Shown here piece after piece: positions 11,592 to 26,424 of a stretch of 64,000 nucleotides of DNA; the stretch's first letter is position 1; every line of letters starts with the position of its first letter. The notes beneath the pieces were generated by a model, which was not told the DNA's origin, did no database searches, and was given only the letters and a program-made list of their open reading frames with translations. Source of the stretch: CAWEQW01 sp963811365 (lineage in GTDB: Bacteria > Actinomycetota > Actinomycetes > Propionibacteriales > Nocardioidaceae); contig CAWEQW010000008.1 of NCBI GenBank assembly GCA_963811365.1, positions 1,116,001 to 1,180,000 of the forward strand. The letters run 5' to 3'. Position numbers and translations under genes: made by a program.

Positions 11592-11603
11592 GCACCCTCG
11601 GGG

Positions 11604-17105
<5,502 letters not shown>

Positions 17106-17222
17106 GGCGCGAGCCTCCTCGTGCTGTGCGGGACGGCATCTCCCGTCCCCTGGAGACACCTGCCCTGAGAGTCGCACGGCTACACCCGTACTAGCGAGTC
17201 ACAAGGCGACGCGTCCGTCGGG

Positions 17223-18029
17223 TCAGAGCCGGCCCCCGCTGCCGGAGTGGCCCACGAGCTTCTGCGACAGGTAGATCGGCACGAGCGAGAGCAGGATCAG
17301 CACCGTGCCGATCACGTTGATGACCGGCGTCTGGTTCGGTCGGAAGAGGTTGTTGAAGATCCACAGCGGCAGGGTCTGGACGCCCTGCCCGGCGGTGAAC
17401 GTGGTCACCACGATCTCGTCGAAGCTCAGCGCGAAGGCCAGCAGGCCGCCCGCCAGCAGCACCAGCCGCAGCAGCGGCAGCGTCACCCAGCGGAAGGTGG
17501 TCCACCGCGAGGCGCCGAGATCCATGGACGCCTCCTCGACGTTGCCACCGATCTGCCGCAGCCGGGCGCTGACGTTGTTGAACACCACGACGATGCAGAA
17601 CGTGGCGTGCGCGACGGCGACCGTCCAGATCGAGAGGCTGACGCCCATCATCGTGGTGAATGCGCTGTTGAGCGCCAGTCCGGTGACGATGCCGGGCAGC
17701 GCGATGGGCAGGATGATCAGCAGGGAGATGCTGTCGCGGCCGAAGAACTCGTAGCGGACCAGCGCGAACGCGGCCAGCGTGCCGAGCACGAGCGCCACCG
17801 CGGTCGCGACCAGCCCCACCTCGACGCTGGTCAGCACCGCGTCCCGGGCACCTTGGCTGGTCGCGGCGACCTGCCACCAGTGCAGCGTGAAGGAGGTGGG
17901 CGGCCAGCCGAAGGTCGAGTCGGAGTTGAACGAGCTGATCGCGACCACGGCCAGCGGGACGTAGATGACCAGCAGCACGAGGCCGACCGCGCCACCGAGC
18001 GCGATCCGGGCTCCGCGTCCCAGCGTCAT
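17223..18029 (-). CDS. potC: Polyamine-type ABC transporter permease (PotC-like)
   Basis: This 268-residue inner-membrane permease has about six hydrophobic segments and the binding-protein-dependent transport motif EEASMDLGASRWTTFRWVTL (EAA loop, about 165-184) that docks on the ATPase. SFDEIVVTTFTAG near 205-217 is typical of PotC. It is the last gene of a minus-strand operon potA-potD-potB-potC and starts 7 bases after potB. The likely substrate class is putrescine/spermidine or a related amine; specificity is inferred from family only. Confidence 0.92.
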   Translation of the reverse strand: MTLGRGARIALGGAVGLVLLVIYVPLAVVAISSFNSDSTFGWPPTSFTLHWWQVAATSQGARDAVLTSVEVGLVATAVALVLGTLAAFALVRYEFFGRDSISLLIILPIALPGIVTGLALNSAFTTMMGVSLSIWTVAVAHATFCIVVVFNNVSARLRQIGGNVEEASMDLGASRWTTFRWVTLPLLRLVLLAGGLLAFALSFDEIVVTTFTAGQGVQTLPLWIFNNLFRPNQTPVINVIGTVLILLSLVPIYLSQKLVGHSGSGGRL

Positions 18030-18036
18030 GGCCGCC

Positions 18037-18882
18037 TCACAGCTGGTCCAGGGCGCCGGTACGACGGACGAGCAGCAGGTAGATCGCCATCACCGCGACC
18101 GAGAACGTCGCGGTCGCCGCCGCCAGGGGCAGGTTGAGCGACTGCTGGTCGTAGACCAGGCTGCCGAGCATCTGTGACGCGCCGCCGACGATCTGGACCG
18201 TGATGTAGTCGCCGAGGGTCAGTGAGAACGTGAAGATCGAGCCGGCGATCACGCTGGGCAGGATGGCCGGCCAGACGACGGAGCGGAAGGTGCGCCACGG
18301 CCGGGCGCCGCAGTCCTCGGAGGCCTCCAGCAGCGAGTCGGGCAGCCGGTCGAAGCCGCTGTACACCGGCAGGATCATGAACGGCAGCCACAGGTAGGCC
18401 AGCGTCATCACGACCGCGACGATGCCGAAACCGGGCGTGCTGCCGAACCACGACTGCAGCACGCCGTTGTCGATCACCAGCAAGCGCCAGGCGTACACCT
18501 TGACCAGGTAGCTCGCCCACAGCGGCATCAGGCAGGCCACCACGAGCAGCCGCGCGGTGCGCGGCGTGGCCACCTTGGCCATGAAGAACGAGATGGGCAG
18601 CGCCAGCAGCAGGTCGATCACGGTCACCGACGCGGCGATCAGCAGCGTGCGGCCGAGCACGGTGCGGTAGAGCGGGTCGGTGAGCAGCTGGCGGAAGTTC
18701 GCCAGCGTCCAGGTCCGGAAGATCTCCCCGGTGAACGAGTCCTGCACCCACAGCGACGTGACCAGCAGCGCGGCCAGTGAGCCGAGGTAGACCACGCCGA
18801 GCCAGAGCAGGGGCGCGCCCAGCACCCCCGCCAGTCGCAGGCGGGGGTGCCGGTGCAGGAAGTGCGCGCCGAGCGTGGTCAC
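18037..18882 (-). CDS. potB: Polyamine-type ABC transporter permease (PotB-like)
   Basis: This 281-residue permease is the partner of PotC in the heterodimeric channel. The EAA loop is LLEASEDCGARPWRTFRSVV, followed by FTFSLTLGDYITVQIVGG. I chose a GTG start at 18882, 4 bases after the potD stop, because the longer frame adds a low-complexity Arg/Thr-rich stretch lying inside potD. A hydrophobic N-terminal segment (LAGVLGAPLLWLGVVYLGSL) follows. Translation is probably coupled to potD. Confidence 0.9.
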   Translation of the reverse strand: MTTLGAHFLHRHPRLRLAGVLGAPLLWLGVVYLGSLAALLVTSLWVQDSFTGEIFRTWTLANFRQLLTDPLYRTVLGRTLLIAASVTVIDLLLALPISFFMAKVATPRTARLLVVACLMPLWASYLVKVYAWRLLVIDNGVLQSWFGSTPGFGIVAVVMTLAYLWLPFMILPVYSGFDRLPDSLLEASEDCGARPWRTFRSVVWPAILPSVIAGSIFTFSLTLGDYITVQIVGGASQMLGSLVYDQQSLNLPLAAATATFSVAVMAIYLLLVRRTGALDQL

Positions 18883-18886
18883 GAGG

Positions 18887-20101
18887 TCAGCCCTTGACCT
18901 CCTGCCATCTCTGGGTCCAGGTGGCGTAGTCGGTGCAGGAGCCGCTCTTGCGGTGGTCCAGGCACTGCGTGATCGGGGTCGTCCAGTACCAGATCCGGTT
19001 CGCGTACGCCGCGTCCGCCGCGTGGTACGTCGCGCAGAACTGCTTGTCGGAGGTGTACTGGCAGGCCTTGAGGTTCGCGGGGGCCTCACCGAAGTACTCC
19101 GCGACCTGGGCGTTGACCTTCGGAGACGCCACGTAGTTCGCCCACTGGTAGGCGCAGTTCGGGTGCTTCGCCTCAGCCGCCACCATCCAGGTGTCGGACC
19201 AGCCGGTCGCGCCCTCCTTCGGCAGCACCGCCGCCACGGGAGCGTCGGCCTCGGCGATGTTCGCGATGACCTGCCAGGTCGTGCCGATCACCGACGAGCC
19301 TGCCTTGAACGCGCTGACCTCCTTGGTGTAGTCCGACCAGTACTCCCCGACGTTCTGCCGCTGCTGCTTCAGGAGGTCCACCGCAGCCGCGAGCTGCTTG
19401 TCGTCGAGCGCGTAGGGGTTCTTGATGCCGAGCTGCGGCTTGGTCTTCATCAGGTAGAGCGCGGCGTCCGCGATGTAGATCGGCGAGTCGTACGCGGTGA
19501 CCTTGCCCTGGTACTGCGAGGCGCCCGGGAAGACCGCGCCCCAGGAGTCTGGCGCGGGCTTCACGACGTTCTTGTTGTACATCAGCAGGTTGGCCCCCCA
19601 GCCGTGCGGCATCCCGTACATCCGGCCGTCGACGGAGTTCCACGGCCGGTCCTTGAGGAACGGCGCCACGTCGGCGTAGCTGCTCGTCAGCGAGGTGTTG
19701 AACGGCGCCACCTGCCCGCCGGCGATCAGCCGCAGCGACGCGTCGCCCGACGCCGACACCACGTCGTACTCCCCGGTCTTCATCAGGCTGACCGCCTCGT
19801 CGGAGGTCCCGAAGTACTTCACGTGGGCCTTGCAGCCGGTCTGCTTCTCGAACGGCGTGACCCAGTCGACCTTCGGGTCGTTCGAGCCGTCCTCGGCGTA
19901 TCCGGGCCAGGCCAGGATGTTGACCTGGCCCTCGCTCTTGCCGAGCGTCTTCTGCATCGGCACGTCGGGCGGGACGAAGCCCTGCGCGCCGGGCGTGGCG
20001 CCGCTGCCGGCGCCGCCGCCGCTGCTGCTGGTGCCGCACGCGGTGAGCGCCGCTCCGAGCAGCAGCGCGCCCGCGGCGGCTGTGACCTTGTGACGGTTCA
20101 T
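18887..20101 (-). CDS. potD: Polyamine-type substrate-binding lipoprotein (PotD-like)
   Basis: This 404-residue lipoprotein has a signal peptide with lipobox LTAC (Cys22), then a Gly/Ser linker and a periplasmic-binding fold. QVNILAWPGYAEDG, YFGTSDEAVSLM, YDVVSASGDASLR and MPHGWGANLLMYN are typical of spermidine/putrescine-binding proteins. The start MNRHKVTAAA follows AAGGAG. It lies between the ATPase and permease genes of one operon. Ligand residues were not verified, so another small cationic or amine ligand is possible. Confidence 0.92.
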   Translation of the reverse strand: MNRHKVTAAAGALLLGAALTACGTSSSGGGAGSGATPGAQGFVPPDVPMQKTLGKSEGQVNILAWPGYAEDGSNDPKVDWVTPFEKQTGCKAHVKYFGTSDEAVSLMKTGEYDVVSASGDASLRLIAGGQVAPFNTSLTSSYADVAPFLKDRPWNSVDGRMYGMPHGWGANLLMYNKNVVKPAPDSWGAVFPGASQYQGKVTAYDSPIYIADAALYLMKTKPQLGIKNPYALDDKQLAAAVDLLKQQRQNVGEYWSDYTKEVSAFKAGSSVIGTTWQVIANIAEADAPVAAVLPKEGATGWSDTWMVAAEAKHPNCAYQWANYVASPKVNAQVAEYFGEAPANLKACQYTSDKQFCATYHAADAAYANRIWYWTTPITQCLDHRKSGSCTDYATWTQRWQEVKG

Positions 20102-20172
20102 GGAGCTCTCCTTGTGCTGACGGTTTCTCAAGGTGGTCTCTGGGTCCCACTCTGGGGTGGGGCGGAGCGGGG

Positions 20173-21282
20173 TCAGGGCGTCGGCTCGAGGCGGCGGCAG
20201 TGCGCCGTCGCGAAGACCAGGCGCACCCGGTCCCCGCGGTCGGCGAGGTCGTCGGCGGTGCGGTGGTTCTGGGTCACGCAGGTGACCGGGACGCCCGCGT
20301 CGAGGTCGACCAGGTAGCGGGTCGCCGACCCGGCGTAGACGACCTCGGCCACGGCGCCGAGCGCGGAGACCTCGCCCTCGGCGACCGGGCCGTCGAGGTC
20401 GGTGTGCAGGTCGACCTTCTCCGGTCGCAGCGCGAACGTGCCGGACTCGCCCAGCAGCGCTTCGGCGACCGCACCGGTCAGCAGGTTCGACGTCCCGACG
20501 AACCCGGCCACGAACTCCGACTCCGGGCGCTCGTAGATCTCGTGCGGGGCCGCGACCTGCTGGATCCGGCCCTCGTGGAAGACCGCGATCCGGTCACTCA
20601 TCGTGAGCGCCTCCTCCTGGTCGTGGGTGACGAAGACGAAGGTGATCCCCACCTCGCGCTGGATCTGCTTGAGCTCGACCTGCATCTGCTCGCGCAGCTT
20701 GAGGTCGAGCGCGCCGAGCGGCTCGTCGAGCAGCAGCACCGCCGGGTCGACCACGAGCGCCCGGGCCAGCGCGACGCGCTGCCGCTGACCGCCGGACAGC
20801 TGCGACGGGCGACGCGTCTCCATGCCGTGCAGCGCGACGGTGTGCAGCGCCTTCTCGGCCCGGTCGCGGCGCTCGGCCCTGCCGACACCGCGGACCCGGA
20901 GCCCGTAGCCGACGTTGTCGATGACCGTCATGTGCGGGAAGAGCGCGTAGTCCTGGAAGACCGTGGTCAGGTTCCGCTCGAACGGCGCCAGCGTCGTGAC
21001 GTTCGTGCCGGAGAGCTCGATGACGCCCTCGTCCGGCCTCTCGAAGCCGCCGATGAGGCGCAGCACCGTCGTCTTCCCCGACCCCGAGGGGCCGAGCATC
21101 GAGAAGAACTCCCCCTGGACGATGTCGAGGTCCACGCCGTCGACCGCGGTGACGGAGTCGAACCGCTTGCGCAGCCCGCGCAGCGAGACGGCCGGCGGCC
21201 CGCCGCCCAGGCTCGGACCGGGCTCGGCGGCAGCCGAGGCGGTCCGGTCACGCCCCGACGAGGGGTCGGCCTGCTGCGCCAC
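20173..21282 (-). CDS. potA: Polyamine-type ABC transporter ATP-binding protein (PotA-like)
   Basis: This 369-residue ATPase has Walker A GPSGSGKTT (about 64-72), VFQDYALFPHMTV, LSGGQRQRVALARAL and Walker B LLLDEPLGALD, then a C-terminal TOBE domain (about 280-365). It begins with about 30 low-complexity residues before the ABC core. It is the first gene of the operon, 71 bases ahead of potD. The 143 bases upstream hold the probable promoter; no clear operator was seen. Confidence 0.93.
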   Translation of the reverse strand: MAQQADPSSGRDRTASAAAEPGPSLGGGPPAVSLRGLRKRFDSVTAVDGVDLDIVQGEFFSMLGPSGSGKTTVLRLIGGFERPDEGVIELSGTNVTTLAPFERNLTTVFQDYALFPHMTVIDNVGYGLRVRGVGRAERRDRAEKALHTVALHGMETRRPSQLSGGQRQRVALARALVVDPAVLLLDEPLGALDLKLREQMQVELKQIQREVGITFVFVTHDQEEALTMSDRIAVFHEGRIQQVAAPHEIYERPESEFVAGFVGTSNLLTGAVAEALLGESGTFALRPEKVDLHTDLDGPVAEGEVSALGAVAEVVYAGSATRYLVDLDAGVPVTCVTQNHRTADDLADRGDRVRLVFATAHCRRLEPTP

Positions 21283-21425
21283 GGCACCGCCTTCCAGCCA
21301 TCCCGAGACCCGATTCGTGGGGAGACCGTACCTGAGGAATCAGTCGTGCGTCAGCGTCCACACGTAACTGATCGGCATCGAACAACGGGTGCCACGACGG
21401 TACGCGTTGCCGTCTGCCCGGTTCG

Positions 21426-23876
21426 TCACGTCGGGAGCGCCTCGAGCTCCACCCGGAACGGCGTCCCGCGGCTGGCGATCCGGAGCCGGCCCTCCTCGAG
21501 CCGACCCCGCACCCCGTCGAGACGTACGACGTCGGAGGCGCGGCCGTGCACGACGAGCACGAGCTCCTCACGGGCGAACCCGTCGAAGCCGTCGCCGTCC
21601 ACCGCGGCGCTCAGCACCACCCGCTCGCCCGCGCGGGTCACCTCGAGCGTGGTCCGGTAGCGGGCGCCGGACAGGGCCGCGAGCGTGACGCCGTCGTCCT
21701 CCTGCAGGAACGAGGTCGTCGTGCCGTCGAGGCCCGGCAGGAAGAGGTGCAGCTCGACGGAGGCGGGGTGGTGGTCCTTCGTCGACTGCGGGGCGTCCGG
21801 CCACATCGGCACGACGGCGCCGCCACGTGCGTAGATCGGGATGCTCTGCATGGGGGTGGGCGCGACCACGAAGGTGCGACCGCCGTGGACCTCGCCGGTG
21901 TGCCAGTCGTACCAGGTGCCCTCGGGCAGGTAGACCTGCCGTGCGGTGCAGCCGGCCTCGACGACGGGGGCGACGAGCAGGTCCGGCCCGAGCAGGAACT
22001 CGTCGTCGAGGTCGCGGACCGCGGGGTCGTACTGGTGGTCGAACACCAGCGGCCGCTGGACCGGCGCACCCGTCTCCGAGGCGCGCAGGAAGCAGGCGTA
22101 GAGGTACGGCAGCAGCCGGTAGCGCAGCCCGATCGCCTCGCGGACCAGGTCCTCCACCGCACCGCCCCACGACCAGGCGTACTGGTCGATGCTGCCGAGC
22201 TCGGAGTGGCTGCGGCAGAACGGCGTCAGCACGCCGTACTGCATCCAGCGCAGGAACAGCTCGGCGTTCGAGTCGCCCTGGAACCCGCCGACGTCCCCGC
22301 CGACGAAGGGCTGCCCGCTGAGGCCGAGCCCGGCGGCCATCGGCATGCTGAGCCACAGGTGGTCCCAGCGCGCCTGGTTGTCGCCCATCCAGTTCGCGGC
22401 GTACCGCTGGATGCCTGCGAACCCCGCGCGCGAGAGCACGAAGGTCCGCTGGTCGGGCATCGCCTCGCGCAGCCCGGCCACCGTTCCCATCGCCATCAGC
22501 AGCGCGTACTGGTTGTGGAAGCGGTCGTGCGGCTGGCGGCCGTGGTCGAAGCGCATCGCCTGCGGCGAGATCGCGCCGGTCGCCGGCTCGTTCATGTCGT
22601 TCCAGATCCCGGCCACGCCGGAGGCGACGTGCGAGGCGTTGAGCTCACCCCACCAGCTGCGGCCCTCCTCGGTGGCGAAGTCGGGGAACGCCGTGTCGCC
22701 GGGCCAGACCTGGCCGACGTACACGTCGCCGCCCTCCGTCCGGCACAGCACGTCGCGCTTCAGCGCCTCGTCGAACACCGGGTAGCCCGGCTCGTGCTTC
22801 ACCCCCGGGTCGACGATCGTGACCACCCGGAAGCCGTTCTCGCCGAGCCGGGCCAGCATGCCGGGTACGTCGGGGAAGGACTCGGCGTCCCAGGTGAAGA
22901 CCCGGTAGCCGTCCATGTGCTCGATGTCGAGCCACAGCGCGTCGCACGGGACCCGGCGGGTTCGGTGCTCCTGCGCCAGCGCCTCCAGCGCGTCCTGGGT
23001 GTAGCGGAACCACCGGCACTGGTGGAATCCCAGCGCCCACAGGGGCGGCGGCGCGGCCCGCCCGGTCAGCCGGGTGAACGCCTCGAGGACGCCGGGGATG
23101 TCCGGGCCGGCGAAGACGTACTCGGTGTACTGCCCGCCGGCGACGTGGATCCGGTACTCGTGCGGGTCCGTGAAGTCGTAGTGGGACCGATGGGCGTTGT
23201 CGAGGAACGACCCGGCGACCTGCCCGCCGACACCCGCCTGGTGGTAGAAGAACGGGACCGCGACGTAGTAGGGGTCGTACTCGGTGCTGGTCCGGTCGGC
23301 GCGCGGGTCGGTCGGCGGGCGCCCGGCGGTGAACTCCACGGCGCTGTGCGGGTCGACGACGTCGGTGTTCCACAGCGTGAAGTCGCGGCCCCGCCGGTTC
23401 TGGTGGCCGGTCTTCTCGCCCAGCCCGTAGACGGGGTCCTCCGGCCGGCAGCGACGCCGCAGCGTGAACGCGTCGTTGAGGGTGGCGTACGCCCACGGCC
23501 TGTCCTGCTCGTCGGTCGCCGTCTCCACCACAGGTGACCCGTCCGCGCGGTGCACGTCGAGGCGGAACGGGTCGAGCCCGGCCGTGACCACCATGGCAGG
23601 GGTCCGCACCAGGACCTCGTCGGCGCTCTCCTCGACGTCGACCTCCACGGGCTCCGACAGCGGGTCGACGCAGACGGCGTACGTCGGCTGCTCGTCGACG
23701 ACCCCGCCTCTGCCGATCGTCAGGCGGACGACGTCGTCGGCGACGAGCTCGACGCGGAGCTCCTCGCCGAGCACCTCGGCGACGATCCCCCGGGCGGTCC
23801 TGCGCACCCCGGTGACCCGCTCGGCACGCAGGTAGTGGTCGGTGTCGATGCGCTGGGGGGTGACGGCGTCGGTCAC
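21426..23876 (-). CDS. GH31 alpha-glucosidase/alpha-xylosidase
   Basis: This 816-residue glycoside hydrolase family 31 enzyme releases alpha-linked glucose or xylose. An N-terminal beta-sandwich (about 1-270, with VYGLGEKTG at 149-157) precedes the TIM barrel with WLDIEHMDGYRVFTWD. The nucleophile is Asp427 in GIWNDMNEP and the acid/base candidate Asp499 in WMGDNQARWDHL. C-terminal beta domains follow. I chose the GTG at 23876 because GGAGG stands before it; the longer frame adds 88 Pro/Arg-rich residues without homology. No signal peptide is visible, so the enzyme is probably cytoplasmic and may feed on glucosides imported through the ATPase at 0.5 kb. Confidence 0.93.
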   Translation of the reverse strand: MTDAVTPQRIDTDHYLRAERVTGVRRTARGIVAEVLGEELRVELVADDVVRLTIGRGGVVDEQPTYAVCVDPLSEPVEVDVEESADEVLVRTPAMVVTAGLDPFRLDVHRADGSPVVETATDEQDRPWAYATLNDAFTLRRRCRPEDPVYGLGEKTGHQNRRGRDFTLWNTDVVDPHSAVEFTAGRPPTDPRADRTSTEYDPYYVAVPFFYHQAGVGGQVAGSFLDNAHRSHYDFTDPHEYRIHVAGGQYTEYVFAGPDIPGVLEAFTRLTGRAAPPPLWALGFHQCRWFRYTQDALEALAQEHRTRRVPCDALWLDIEHMDGYRVFTWDAESFPDVPGMLARLGENGFRVVTIVDPGVKHEPGYPVFDEALKRDVLCRTEGGDVYVGQVWPGDTAFPDFATEEGRSWWGELNASHVASGVAGIWNDMNEPATGAISPQAMRFDHGRQPHDRFHNQYALLMAMGTVAGLREAMPDQRTFVLSRAGFAGIQRYAANWMGDNQARWDHLWLSMPMAAGLGLSGQPFVGGDVGGFQGDSNAELFLRWMQYGVLTPFCRSHSELGSIDQYAWSWGGAVEDLVREAIGLRYRLLPYLYACFLRASETGAPVQRPLVFDHQYDPAVRDLDDEFLLGPDLLVAPVVEAGCTARQVYLPEGTWYDWHTGEVHGGRTFVVAPTPMQSIPIYARGGAVVPMWPDAPQSTKDHHPASVELHLFLPGLDGTTTSFLQEDDGVTLAALSGARYRTTLEVTRAGERVVLSAAVDGDGFDGFAREELVLVVHGRASDVVRLDGVRGRLEEGRLRIASRGTPFRVELEALPT

Positions 23877-23981
23877 GGCGGCCTCCGGTCGTCGCGAGGG
23901 ATGGGGCGGCACCACCGTAATGGGTGGGCCGTGGTGGTCCACCGGGGCGTGAGGAGGCCCGGACGGGGGCACTGCAGGAGG

Positions 23982-24701
23982 GTGACGACCACCCGACGCG
24001 GCGACCGGCCGCGCCTGACGAGCCGGCTCGCGGACGCCGGCGGCGCGACGCTGGCGCGGGGCACCGCCGCCCTCGCCGCGCTCCGCCCGGCCGCCAAGCC
24101 GCTCCATCCGCGCGGCGAGCTCCTGCCGGCCGTGCTGCACCGGACGGGCTCCCCGCAGCCGACCGGCGTGCCGCTCCTCGACGAACCCGGCTCCCTTCCC
24201 GTGACGGTGCGCAGCTCGCGGGCGGTCGGTCTGCCTGCGGCGCTGCCCGACATCTTCGGGCTCGCGCTCCGGATCGGCCTCCCGGACGGCGGCGAGGGCG
24301 ACCTGCTGTTCGCCACCACGGGACTGGGCCGGCTCACCCGGTTCACGCTGACTCCCGCGCTACGGATGACCGGGCGGCCGATGACGACCCTGCTTCCCTA
24401 CCGCACGGCCACCGGTCCGGTGCTGCTCGCGATCCGTGCCCGCTCGACGACAGGCCCCGCGCCCGATCCCGACCTGCCGGAGCTCGACCTGCTCTGGGCC
24501 CGGCCCCGCGGTGACTGGCTGCCCTGGGGTCGGCTGCAGCGCACCGCCGCGCACGGCGGTGACCCGCTCACCTCCTTCGACCCGGTGCTCTGCCAGGTGC
24601 CGGGGCTCGACACCTACGACTGGGTGCGGCGGCTGCGCGAGCCGGCGTACCGCCGCGCCAGGGTGTCGCGGGGAGCCCCCGGAGCCGCTGGACCGGGCTG
24701 A
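23982..24701 (+). CDS. Conserved hypothetical protein, often labelled phosphodiesterase
   Basis: About 239 residues; soluble, rich in Leu and Arg. The pattern KPLHPRGELLPAVLHRTG, VTVRSSRAVGLPAALPDIFG and LLFATTGLGRLTRFTLTP is known to me from actinobacterial proteins with a catalase-like fold that lack an assigned activity; this is memory, not a search. The start is uncertain: GTG at 23982 is directly abutted by AGGAGG, too close for normal initiation, and longer frames overlap the divergent GH31 gene. It ends 13 bases before the dienelactone hydrolase gene, so the two are probably one operon. Confidence 0.65.
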   Translation: MTTTRRGDRPRLTSRLADAGGATLARGTAALAALRPAAKPLHPRGELLPAVLHRTGSPQPTGVPLLDEPGSLPVTVRSSRAVGLPAALPDIFGLALRIGLPDGGEGDLLFATTGLGRLTRFTLTPALRMTGRPMTTLLPYRTATGPVLLAIRARSTTGPAPDPDLPELDLLWARPRGDWLPWGRLQRTAAHGGDPLTSFDPVLCQVPGLDTYDWVRRLREPAYRRARVSRGAPGAAGPG

Positions 24702-24714
24702 GAGACTGGCCGTC

Positions 24715-25473
24715 ATGAAGGTGCGGACCACCACCGTCGACGTACCCACCACAGCGGGCAGCGCGGACGCGATCCTGGCGGTCCCGGACGGAGGCGGACC
24801 GCATCCGGGCGTGCTCGTCTTCATGGACGCCTTCGGGCTGCGCCCCCGGCTGGAGGAGATGGCGGCCCGGCTGGCCGCGGACGGCTACGTGGTGCTGGTG
24901 CCCAACCTGTTCCACCGTGCGGGCCGTGCTCCGGTCGCGGATCTCGGCGACCTCTCCGACCCGGCGCAGCGGTCGACGGTCTTCGAGAAGCTGGGGCCGC
25001 TGATGCGGGCCCTCACCCCGGACGTCGCCGTCCAGGACGCCGAGGACTACCTCGGCTTCCTCGCAGCCGACGACCGGGTGTGCGACGCCCCGGTCGGCCT
25101 CGTGGGCTACTGCATGGGCGGAGCGCTCGCCCTCCGCACCGCGGCCGCTGCCCCGGACCGGGTCGCCGCGGTGGCCGGCTTCCACGGCGGCCGGCTCGCC
25201 ACCGACCAGCCCGACAGCCCGCACCTGCTGCTGGACCGGGTGGACGCGGAGGTGTACGTCGGCCACGCGGACCACGACCGGTCGATGCCTCCGGAGCAGC
25301 AGACCCGGCTCGCCGAGGCGCTGGCGGCCTCGGGCGTGCGGCACCGCACCGAGCTCTACGAGGGCGCGGCACACGGCTTCACGATGGCGGACACCGCGGC
25401 GTACGACGAGAAGGCCACCGACCGGCACTGGGCGCGGCTCACCGAGCTGTTCGCCAGGACGCTCGCCTGCTGA
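24715..25473 (+). CDS. Dienelactone hydrolase family protein
   Basis: This 252-residue alpha/beta hydrolase has the dienelactone hydrolase triad: nucleophile Cys133 in GYCMGG, Asp188 in HADHD and His220 in GAAHGF. Family members open dienelactones in chlorocatechol degradation or act on other small esters; no aromatic-ring genes are adjacent, so the substrate is unknown. The ATG at 24715 begins MKVRTTTVDV, 13 bases after the upstream gene. Length and motif order are normal. Confidence 0.9.
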   Translation: MKVRTTTVDVPTTAGSADAILAVPDGGGPHPGVLVFMDAFGLRPRLEEMAARLAADGYVVLVPNLFHRAGRAPVADLGDLSDPAQRSTVFEKLGPLMRALTPDVAVQDAEDYLGFLAADDRVCDAPVGLVGYCMGGALALRTAAAAPDRVAAVAGFHGGRLATDQPDSPHLLLDRVDAEVYVGHADHDRSMPPEQQTRLAEALAASGVRHRTELYEGAAHGFTMADTAAYDEKATDRHWARLTELFARTLAC

Positions 25474-25486
25474 GCGGCCACCGCGC

Positions 25487-26329
25487 TCACTCCGGCTGCG
25501 CGGCACCCTCCGGCAGCAGCAACGCGGCGCCGACGAGGAAGCCCAGCGCACCCAGCGCCGTGCCGACGTTGGTCACCGTCGCGCTCACCAGGTCACCGGT
25601 GGCCGGCACCGCGTAGCCGGCCACCGCAGAGACGCCGAAGGCGATGCACCCGAAGAGGTTGACCGCCACGATCCAGCCTTCGAGAGTGCGCGGCGGACGC
25701 CGCAGCAGCCGTCCGGTCACCTCGACGTACGCGAGATAGCCGGCCACCAGGAAGCAGACCGAGCCGTAGGCGTCCGGGCGCCAGACCAGCTTGTCGTACG
25801 ACGTGGCCTCGACCGCCGTGCCGAGCGCGCGGAACGTGGTGACGTTGAAGAACAGCGTCCCGAGCAGCTGGACGCCGCTGCTCCACCAGTCGATGCGCCG
25901 GGGCTCCCACGACACGAGTCGCAGCCGGGTCGGCGAGCCGCTGCCGGGATGCCGGTCGGCGTTGACCGTCTCGAGCCACTGGAGGGCAGCGGCGGAGGTG
26001 AAGAAGACCGACCCGACGAAGAACGTCGCACCGACGACCTGCCCGCCCACCAGGTCGTAGTAGAACGGCAGCGGACCGACCAGGAAGCACGCCGACCCGA
26101 CCATGAACAGCACCGCGATCCACCAGGAGGCGCGGTGCGGCGCCCACAGCACGGCCTCGCGCGCGGGCCGCACCCGGGAGAGCCGGGAGGCGTGCTTGCG
26201 ATGGACCCGGGACCGCCACTCGACCGTGCCGCCCCCGGGACGCTCGAAGGTCACCGCGGTCGTGAACGGGCCCAGGCCGTGCCGACCGCGCACCCGCCAG
26301 CCGGCGGGCGTCACGGGGTAGTCGCGCAT
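25487..26329 (-). CDS. Multi-pass membrane protein (YrhK-like)
   Basis: 280 residues. A basic N-terminal 60 residues is followed by about six hydrophobic segments, e.g. WWIAVLFMVGSACFLVGPL and VVGATFFVGSVFFTSAAAL. The stretch RRIDWWSSGVQLLGTLFFN resembles YrhK-domain membrane proteins, whose function is unknown. It is convergent with the dienelactone hydrolase gene and stands alone. No catalytic motif was seen. Confidence 0.72.
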   Translation of the reverse strand: MRDYPVTPAGWRVRGRHGLGPFTTAVTFERPGGGTVEWRSRVHRKHASRLSRVRPAREAVLWAPHRASWWIAVLFMVGSACFLVGPLPFYYDLVGGQVVGATFFVGSVFFTSAAALQWLETVNADRHPGSGSPTRLRLVSWEPRRIDWWSSGVQLLGTLFFNVTTFRALGTAVEATSYDKLVWRPDAYGSVCFLVAGYLAYVEVTGRLLRRPPRTLEGWIVAVNLFGCIAFGVSAVAGYAVPATGDLVSATVTNVGTALGALGFLVGAALLLPEGAAQPE

Positions 26330-26424
26330 GCCTCATGCTCGCGCGGTGTGCAGCGGCCCCGCATCCGCCGCCACGGATGAGTCGCGACCCGCAGCCGGCG
26401 ACCGCGGTCACACCTCGGCCCGGC